Shown here: positions 1 to 4,748 of the stretch, piece after piece
How the letters are laid out: each line of letters opens with the position of its first letter
How positions within the stretch are numbered: the stretch's first letter is position 1
Assembly: GCA_024641365.1 (NCBI GenBank)
Contig: JAHEDF010000256.1
Location: forward strand, 1-6,071
Direction: 5' to 3'
Origin: Planctomycetota bacterium
GTDB taxonomy: Bacteria; Planctomycetota; UBA11346
DNA: 6,071 nt
Notes under the pieces: model-generated
What the model was told of the DNA's origin: nothing
Seen by the model: only the letters and a program-made list of their open reading frames with translations
Databases searched by the model: none
Program-made: the position numbers and the translations under genes

Positions 1-1353
1 ATTAAATCCCTGTCCATCGACACTGCTGGTAAAGTGAACATCTAAAATCGGATTCGCTAAGGCGTTTGGATCATCTATCCATTGACTGGTTAAGCGAGCA
101 TATGGTGAAAATCCTGTAATTGAAAATTCGATATCATTAACTTTTCCAATAGGAATGTTCAGTGGTTTTCCATTTTTAATGTGTGTTCCATGATCGTGAT
201 AGCGGGGTAAACCATGAATAGTTAATGCAGCCACTGCATCTGGACCAACACCACGCATCGGCACCAATGGATCACGTTGTTGTATAGCATCTTCACGCCG
301 AATCCAAATGGCTGGCTTATCTTTATTATAGGCCATTTGTTCTGGAGCGTGCTCTAATGTGATAGTGGTTAATCGTTGGTCCGGTGCCGTTTTTACCCGT
401 GCTCGTTGATACCGCGTAAGAGTTGGTTCTCCAACAATACTACTGCCACTTTGTTGGCCGGATGGACATTTCAGCGTCCATTCAACCATGGTGCCCATTT
501 TACCCTGAAATCCGTCTGCTAATAACGGAAAATCAGGAGTGATATTAGTAATTTCTAATGAACGCTCCCCATCAGCTACTTTTTCGCTGACCGTCGCTTT
601 TACTTTTAATTCAACGGTTAATATCGGATTACCTTGTTCATCTAATGCATGCACTGATGAGTCGCTGGCAACGACGCCAGTAAATTCTGGCAAGTAACTA
701 TTGGGGCGGCGACCAGCGAGCGTATATTGCGTCAAGTCAGGGCGATCTTCAATTAATGTCGCTGTAAATGGTTCTGCACCGGGCATCGCCACTTGCACCA
801 TGATCGCCCACGCTTGCTGTGACTGTCCATCTTTTGAAAGAATTGTCCAACGTGGCATGATTGATTGTACGGTGGCAGTCCCAGCTCCGATGGGAGCGCT
901 ATAGCCTGCACTCGGCAACAACCGACATGAACCATCCTTTGTTTCTACTTTAACATAATGGCGAATTAATAATGCATCGCCTTCTTTTTTGAATGCAAAA
1001 TAAATAGTACAGGTTATGACCAACAATACTACGCCAAGATGGCTGATGTGTGTCCCTATTTTTTTCAATGTCCAAGGTACACGTACGATGCTGGCTACCG
1101 TTAGGCAAAAACAAATCAGTCCCCACAAAATTAATGACTCTGGACCGTTAAACCATTCCATTTCATTAACTTCAAATGACTGACGGATTTTATAAAGCGC
1201 AGACCCAACAGCCTGATGCACAAACACCACGACTAACAAACATAAAGAAACCCATGGGCTGGAAATGGCCCGCAGAAAAGAGCGCAAACCGCTGCGCGGT
1301 GATGCCGGAGGCGTTGCCACTGGCTCAGCTGAAGAAGGAGGAGTGTCTACCAT
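1..1353 (-). CDS. ResB-like cytochrome c biogenesis membrane protein (C-terminus beyond left edge)
   Basis: The frame is open for 451 codons from ATG at 1353 to the window edge, so the C-terminal part is missing. A Pro/Ser/Ala-rich cytoplasmic head (residues 1-30) is followed by three hydrophobic segments at about 34-52, 73-91 and 101-121. A soluble, presumably periplasmic region of at least 330 residues follows. Between TM1 and TM2 lies the motif EMEWF, and TM3 contains THISHLGVV with two histidines. This layout matches my recollection of planctomycete ResB/Ccs1-type proteins of System II cytochrome c maturation, which help present heme to apocytochromes and are often fused to, or followed by, a CcsA-like heme handling part. 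Start choice: ATG 1353 has no Shine-Dalgarno sequence. An in-frame ATG at 1398 would add 15 residues and is possible. The gene is divergent from the FHA gene. The family call rests on the membrane layout and motif resemblance only; another membrane protein with a large ectodomain is not excluded. Confidence 0.6.
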   Translation of the reverse strand, partial: MVDTPPSSAEPVATPPASPRSGLRSFLRAISSPWVSLCLLVVVFVHQAVGSALYKIRQSFEVNEMEWFNGPESLILWGLICFCLTVASIVRVPWTLKKIGTHISHLGVVLLVITCTIYFAFKKEGDALLIRHYVKVETKDGSCRLLPSAGYSAPIGAGTATVQSIMPRWTILSKDGQSQQAWAIMVQVAMPGAEPFTATLIEDRPDLTQYTLAGRRPNSYLPEFTGVVASDSSVHALDEQGNPILTVELKVKATVSEKVADGERSLEITNITPDFPLLADGFQGKMGTMVEWTLKCPSGQQSGSSIVGEPTLTRYQRARVKTAPDQRLTTITLEHAPEQMAYNKDKPAIWIRREDAIQQRDPLVPMRGVGPDAVAALTIHGLPRYHDHGTHIKNGKPLNIPIGKVNDIEFSITGFSPYARLTSQWIDDPNALANPILDVHFTSSVDGQGFN

Positions 1354-1385
1354 AACGGGCACACACGTTAGGCATGAAACTCCTT
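1325..1385 (-). other. Candidate short upstream ORF with strong Shine-Dalgarno
   Basis: On the minus strand a perfect AAGGAG (1380-1385) lies 4 nt upstream of an ATG at 1375. That ATG opens a 16-codon ORF, MPNVCARYGRHSSFFS, ending in TGA at 1325-1327. It is out of frame with the ResB-like gene and overlaps its proposed start at 1353. It could be a leader peptide coupling translation into the membrane protein gene. Alternatively, AAGGAG may be coincidental coding sequence if the gene begins at ATG 1398. No product homology is recognised. Confidence 0.2.
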
Positions 1386-1403
1386 GCGCCAGTGTCATCC
1401 GCT

Positions 1404-1415
1404 TGAGGTACCTCA
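1404..1415. repeat. 12-bp perfect palindrome TGAGGTACCTCA
   Basis: A perfect inverted repeat centred between 1409 and 1410 lies in the middle of the divergent intergenic region. Flanking GCT (1401-1403) and AGC (1416-1417 plus 1415) extend the symmetry imperfectly. Position and symmetry would suit an operator for a dimeric regulator acting on both directions. One or two 12-bp palindromes are expected by chance in 6 kb, so the support is weak. Confidence 0.25.
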
Positions 1416-1451
1416 GCGGCGTGGCGTTGGCTGGTTTTCCACCCGTTGTGT

Positions 1452-1455
1452 AAGG
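1452..1455 (+). promoter_or_regulatory. Ribosome binding site deciding the FHA gene start
   Basis: AAGG sits 8 nt upstream of ATG 1464. The earlier in-frame TTG at 1446 has no purine-rich sequence in front of it and would place this AAGG inside the coding region. This favours ATG 1464. Confidence 0.5.
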
Positions 1456-1463
1456 TATTATCC

Positions 1464-1961
1464 ATGGCACGAGATATTCCGGTGGTACGTGGCATCAGCG
1501 GCTTAGCGCTGGGTGAATTATTTATTTTAGGCGATGCCGCTGATGTGCTAATGGGCCGCAGTCGTTCGTGCGGTATAAGTTTTCAACGCTTTCGCCCGTG
1601 GCTTGCGCTCTCAGAAGTCGAACAACGACTGCGCGATCATTTTAATAGTGCTGTAAGCCGTAAACATTTACATATCGTCACGCGTGGCAGTTTATTAACA
1701 TTGGAAAATTTATCTTCGACGGGCACTTCTGTTAACGGCGCATTCTTGGAAAAATCCCACGACTATGATTTGTCGCGTGGTCCGCTCATTGTGGTTTTAG
1801 GAATGGCCCCAGAGCAATTTGTAATTGAATTAATGAATGAAGATGAGGCAAATCGCTACCTCGCTACCTTACCTGCTGTCGCTGAACCAACACGACAACC
1901 AGGTGTGCCTGATCCTGTTGAAGCGCCAACACCACTGAATAATCGCGTTTTGCCACCGTAA
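1464..1961 (+). CDS. FHA-domain protein with insertion and atypical phosphothreonine site
   Basis: The 165-residue product is almost entirely one forkhead-associated domain (about 8-125) plus a proline-rich tail (138-165). It has no signal peptide or membrane segment, so it is likely cytoplasmic. FHA domains bind phosphothreonine peptides, usually targets of Hanks-type Ser/Thr kinases. Visible signature: GRS at 31-33, SRKH at 65-68, and LSSTGTSVNG at 83-92. Two things are unusual. About 30 residues (34-64) separate GRS from SRKH, a stretch usually nearer 10-15. In the last block the usual Asn of S-[ST]-N-G-T is Thr86. The arginine (32) and serine (65) that normally contact the phosphate are present. 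The gene is followed after 15 nt by thrB, almost certainly in one transcript. Its partner kinase is not in the window. TTG 1446 is an alternative start adding six residues. Confidence 0.85.
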   Translation: MARDIPVVRGISGLALGELFILGDAADVLMGRSRSCGISFQRFRPWLALSEVEQRLRDHFNSAVSRKHLHIVTRGSLLTLENLSSTGTSVNGAFLEKSHDYDLSRGPLIVVLGMAPEQFVIELMNEDEANRYLATLPAVAEPTRQPGVPDPVEAPTPLNNRVLPP

Positions 1962-1966
1962 AGAAC

Positions 1967-1972
1967 AGGTGA
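1967..1972 (+). promoter_or_regulatory. Ribosome binding site of thrB
   Basis: AGGTGA, complementary to the 16S rRNA tail, lies in the 15-nt gap after the FHA stop codon and 4 nt before ATG 1977. It supports the 1977 start over the in-frame ATG at 2025, which has no such sequence upstream. Confidence 0.6.
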
Positions 1973-1976
1973 TTAT

Positions 1977-2906
1977 ATGGTGTACGGCCTTGTACACCGC
2001 CACATAACACCACACTTGCGCGCCATGTTGCAATTTCGCGTACCTGCTTCGACCACTAATCTGGGTCATGGTTTTGATTGTCTCGGCATGGCCTTGGGTG
2101 CTACTAATACGGTGTCGGTACAACCGAGCGGTGATTCATTAATTACCGCACCCGAAGCGCCAGATGACGGTTTAGGACGCATGGCCAGCGCAATTCGTGA
2201 TGCCTGCTCGCAGCTATGGGGCATTCACATTCCCGGATTTTCAGTACGCGTCACCGGAAATGTGCCACTATCACGAGGCATGGGCAGTTCATCGACTGTT
2301 ATTTTAGGAGTCACAGCAGCATGTCAGCGACTCGTCGATCGCGCCTTAGATAAAGACGACATAATTAATATTAGCGCTGTTATTGAAGGACACCCAGATA
2401 ATGTAACGGCAAGTTGTCTTGGTGGATTTACCATTGCTGCACAAGTCGGGAAGCGTTTACGTTATCATAAAATAAATGTGCCTGAAACATTAGTCGCCGT
2501 AGTCGCGATTCCACCTTATGAAGTTAAAACCACTGACGCTCGCCGTATTTTACCGCCGCATTTTCAAAAAGAAGAAGGCATTCGTGCTATCCAACGTACG
2601 GCTTTAATTACCGCTATTTTGTCTAGTGGCGACATTGAAAAATTACACGGTCTATTCGATGATGCTTGGCATGAAAATTATCGAGCAGCTTTAAATCCAG
2701 GATTAGTAGAAGCACGACAGGCCGCTGAAAAAGCTGGCGCTATTGGTACGATTTTATCCGGCAGCGGTAGTACGGTGCTCAGCTTTAGTCATCGCGATCA
2801 TGCTGACGTCGTAAAAAATGCACTGCTTGGCAGTTATAATACAAAAAAAATCAACGCGGATGTTCGCATTTTACCATTTGATAATGAGGGATTAGTTGCG
2901 CTCTAA
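1977..2906 (+). CDS. thrB: Homoserine kinase (GHMP kinase family)
   Basis: Phosphorylates L-homoserine with ATP to O-phosphohomoserine, the step before threonine synthase, in the cytoplasm. The 309-residue length is normal for ThrB. GHMP motif 1 is VPASTTNLGHGFDCLG (22-37). The ATP-binding loop, motif 2, is PLSRGMGSSST (97-107). EGHPDN at 137-142 carries the acidic and Asn residues typical of ThrB. IPPYEVKTTDARRILP (178-193) matches the homoserine kinase block with the TxxAR core. Motif 3 is LSGSGST (260-266). All key blocks are present, so the enzyme should be active. Start: ATG 1977 has a good ribosome binding site but gives 16 residues before the conserved MLQFRVPAS. ATG 2025 gives the length usual at the N-terminus but lacks a Shine-Dalgarno. 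It is the second gene of the FHA-thrB operon and converges on mobA. No other threonine genes are in view. Confidence 0.93.
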   Translation: MVYGLVHRHITPHLRAMLQFRVPASTTNLGHGFDCLGMALGATNTVSVQPSGDSLITAPEAPDDGLGRMASAIRDACSQLWGIHIPGFSVRVTGNVPLSRGMGSSSTVILGVTAACQRLVDRALDKDDIINISAVIEGHPDNVTASCLGGFTIAAQVGKRLRYHKINVPETLVAVVAIPPYEVKTTDARRILPPHFQKEEGIRAIQRTALITAILSSGDIEKLHGLFDDAWHENYRAALNPGLVEARQAAEKAGAIGTILSGSGSTVLSFSHRDHADVVKNALLGSYNTKKINADVRILPFDNEGLVAL

Positions 2907-2929
2907 TTACTGTTTATAAACAGCTAGTT
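2905..2929. terminator. Possible weak bidirectional terminator between convergent genes
   Basis: The 22-nt gap between the thrB and mobA stop codons holds the perfect 14-bp palindrome CTGTTTATAAACAG (2910-2923). It folds as CTGTT-TATA-AACAG, and the stem can extend by about five A/U or G/U pairs with one bulged C. The arms then reach 2905 and 2929 and include part of the thrB stop codon. It is A/T-rich and not followed by a clean run of U on either strand, so it would be a weak intrinsic terminator at best. A binding site or chance symmetry are alternatives. Confidence 0.3.
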
Positions 2930-3531
2930 TATTGTTGCTCCTGCTGCTGTTGCATACGTTTTTGATATTTTTGCCATTCATCTGGTGTATTCATATTGTG
3001 TAATTGTGCTATCACACACGATGGTGCTTTAATTTTTTCCATCTTTGTTGCGTCAATTAATTTATGGAGCGCACGTTCGCCATTTTGCAATCGTTGTGAA
3101 GCTTCATGAAAACAAGCAGCGGTGTAATAAGCACATAATGGCTCTATGCCTTTATCGCTTATGACAGCGAAACCAGTGTGGTTGGCTGTGCGATTTTGCA
3201 TGGCCTGTTCAACAAGCCAGTCGAGCGCATTTGCATCAAAGGCAAAAAAATCACACGCAATACAAATTACAGCTTCTTTTTTCTCTAAAATAGTAACAAG
3301 GCCACCAAGCGGTCCTTGTCCAGCCAATTTATCGGGAATAAATTGAACATTCATTATCGGCCAGTTTGCGGGACGCTCACGACCGACAATAATAACAGAT
3401 AATTCGCGTGCTAAACCAAGCTTTGCTAAGCGTTCAAGATTAGGGCCACGACCTGCGTCTAAAAAAGCCTTATCCGTTCCCATGCGCGAGCTGGAACCGC
3501 CAGCCATGATGGCAAATACGAACGGATACAT
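2929..3531 (-). CDS. mobA: MobA-type molybdenum cofactor guanylyltransferase
   Basis: MobA joins GMP from GTP to molybdopterin, making the dinucleotide form of the molybdenum cofactor in the cytoplasm. The 200-residue length fits the family. The nucleotide-binding signature is MAGGSSSRMGTDKA (9-22), with Lys21. PDKLAGQGPLGGL (66-78) is the second conserved loop. ACD (92-94) supplies the metal-binding Asp94, though the usual Pro after it is replaced (CDFFAF). EPLCAYY (130-136), NGERAL (150-155) and the terminal NMNTPDEW (179-186) also match the family. The C-terminus ends in a glutamine run, QQQQEQQ. It starts 5 nt after the htrA stop with no visible Shine-Dalgarno, suggesting translation coupled to the protease gene. 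A related MobA-like nucleotidyltransferase of other specificity (for example a cytidylyltransferase for Mo cofactor) cannot be excluded, since no molybdoenzyme or other moa/mob gene is in view. Confidence 0.82.
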   Translation of the reverse strand: MYPFVFAIMAGGSSSRMGTDKAFLDAGRGPNLERLAKLGLARELSVIIVGRERPANWPIMNVQFIPDKLAGQGPLGGLVTILEKKEAVICIACDFFAFDANALDWLVEQAMQNRTANHTGFAVISDKGIEPLCAYYTAACFHEASQRLQNGERALHKLIDATKMEKIKAPSCVIAQLHNMNTPDEWQKYQKRMQQQQEQQ

Positions 3532-3536
3532 CGGTA

Positions 3537-4748
3537 TTATCGTGGCAACAAACGCACCGTTGCGGTACGTGATTCACCACTTTTGTTTTTTAATTCCAAC
3601 ACCAGTTTGTCACCAATTTCCAAGCGAACGACTGCCTTTAGCCAATCTATTTTCTTTTTTAATTCACGGCCATTTGCAATGACCACGGTTTCGCCAGCCA
3701 CTACTCCGGCCTTTGCAGCTGGACTCCCTCTATCAACATGATCAATAATTATTTTTCCGCCACGTTCATCAATTTCTATGCCGTGATATGGTCGCCCAGG
3801 AATTGATTCGCGTCCTGTTGGTACCTGAATGGTTTGCTCCATACCATTACGACGAATAACCACCGGCATGGTGACATCAGGTTGATAAGGTAATGATGCA
3901 AAAATACCGATCGCGGTTTCAACCGACACAGCAGGTCGGTTAGCAATACGTACAATAATATCACCCGCGGATAATGGTGAGTCGCCAGGGTTTTCAACTT
4001 CGATGACGTCTTTTCCTACTTTTAATTTTAATCCTTTTGGCGCTGCGGTATGATGGACATAGCCGCCTTCCGCTTTTTCTAAGACTGGTAAAAATGCTGA
4101 TAATTGTGTGCTGGCTATAGCAAGGCCGATCCCACTATTAACGCGAAATCCAGATACCGTGCGTATCTGTCCATTTATTCCTAATAATTTCCCCTGACGA
4201 TCAAATAATGGGCCACCAGAATTTCCTGGGTTTACGGGTGCATCGCCTTGAATGACATCCGTATAATCACCGCGTACGACGCGTGCCGCACTTAATACAC
4301 CGGCGGTATAAGTGGGTGTGTCGTCTAAATTTCCTAAGCCAAATGGATTTCCAATCGCAATGACATCAATGCCAACGCGCATTGCCGATGCATCAGCAAA
4401 TTCAGCAAATGGTAAATTCGCTGCGTCAGCTAATCGGAGCAACGCAATATCACCAACTGGATCTGTCCCTAATAACGTGCTGCTATAACTTTTACCGTTC
4501 GCAAAGCGCACCGTTAGATCATCGAGATCATCAATGACGTGATTATTGGTTAATACTAAGCCATCAGGCGACACCACCACACCACTACCGCTACCGACAA
4601 AAACATAGGTTGCTAACAAACGTTGTGCTAAACTGCGATCAATATTTCGTTCAATTGTTACATCATCTGCCGACCACCCTGCGACTGTGGGCACCGCTAA
4701 TGCTAATGCCACCGTCACGACCATAAGTGCACGATAATTACGGCTCAT
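3537..4748 (-). CDS. HtrA/Deg-type serine protease, intact triad, two PDZ domains
   Basis: A 403-residue exported S1C protease that probably degrades or checks misfolded envelope proteins. Residues 1-24 form a signal peptide (RNYR, then a hydrophobic core, plausible cleavage after VAG). The trypsin-like domain spans about 45-225. The triad is complete: His70 in LTNNHV, Asp100 in DPVGDIALLR, and Ser177 in NPGNSGGPL. The oxyanion-hole glycine is present, as are conserved IGNPFG (132-137) and GIGLAI (206-211). Two C-terminal PDZ domains follow at about 238-312 and 320-402; these typically bind C-terminal tails and control activity and assembly. The long N-terminal linker loop of E. coli DegP is absent. 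The start ATG overlaps the end of the upstream pseudoprotease gene by 11 nt, with AAGG about 10 nt upstream, so the two are translationally coupled. mobA follows after 5 nt. The exact Deg subtype is not assigned. Confidence 0.92.
   Translation of the reverse strand: MSRNYRALMVVTVALALAVPTVAGWSADDVTIERNIDRSLAQRLLATYVFVGSGSGVVVSPDGLVLTNNHVIDDLDDLTVRFANGKSYSSTLLGTDPVGDIALLRLADAANLPFAEFADASAMRVGIDVIAIGNPFGLGNLDDTPTYTAGVLSAARVVRGDYTDVIQGDAPVNPGNSGGPLFDRQGKLLGINGQIRTVSGFRVNSGIGLAIASTQLSAFLPVLEKAEGGYVHHTAAPKGLKLKVGKDVIEVENPGDSPLSAGDIIVRIANRPAVSVETAIGIFASLPYQPDVTMPVVIRRNGMEQTIQVPTGRESIPGRPYHGIEIDERGGKIIIDHVDRGSPAAKAGVVAGETVVIANGRELKKKIDWLKAVVRLEIGDKLVLELKNKSGESRTATVRLLPR

Larger units (their letters stand above)
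1354..1463. promoter_or_regulatory. Divergent intergenic region, promoters for both directions expected
   Basis: These 110 bases separate the ResB-like gene (leftward) from the FHA-thrB operon (rightward), so both transcripts must start here or inside the neighbouring coding sequence. I could not find a convincing -35/-10 pair with 16-18 nt spacing in either direction. TATTAT at 1456-1461 resembles a -10 box but sits too close to the FHA start codon. The call rests on gene orientation alone. Confidence 0.5.

Noticed and set aside
701..935. Short open frames on both strands inside the ResB-like gene
   Set aside because: The continuous 451-codon minus-strand frame with membrane segments explains this region; the short frames are shadows.
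1446..1448. TTG start for the FHA gene
   Set aside because: ATG 1464 has an AAGG at good spacing and the TTG has none; the six extra residues add nothing recognisable.
1265..1453. Plus-strand open frame of 62 codons ahead of the FHA gene
   Set aside because: It runs antisense to the start of the ResB-like gene and has no ribosome binding site or recognisable motif.
1869..2123. Minus-strand open frame of 84 codons across the FHA-thrB junction
   Set aside because: It is antisense to two supported genes and includes the thrB ribosome binding site region; no motif is visible.
3776..3997. Minus-strand open frame of 73 codons within htrA
   Set aside because: It is in another frame inside the PDZ-encoding part of an intact protease gene.
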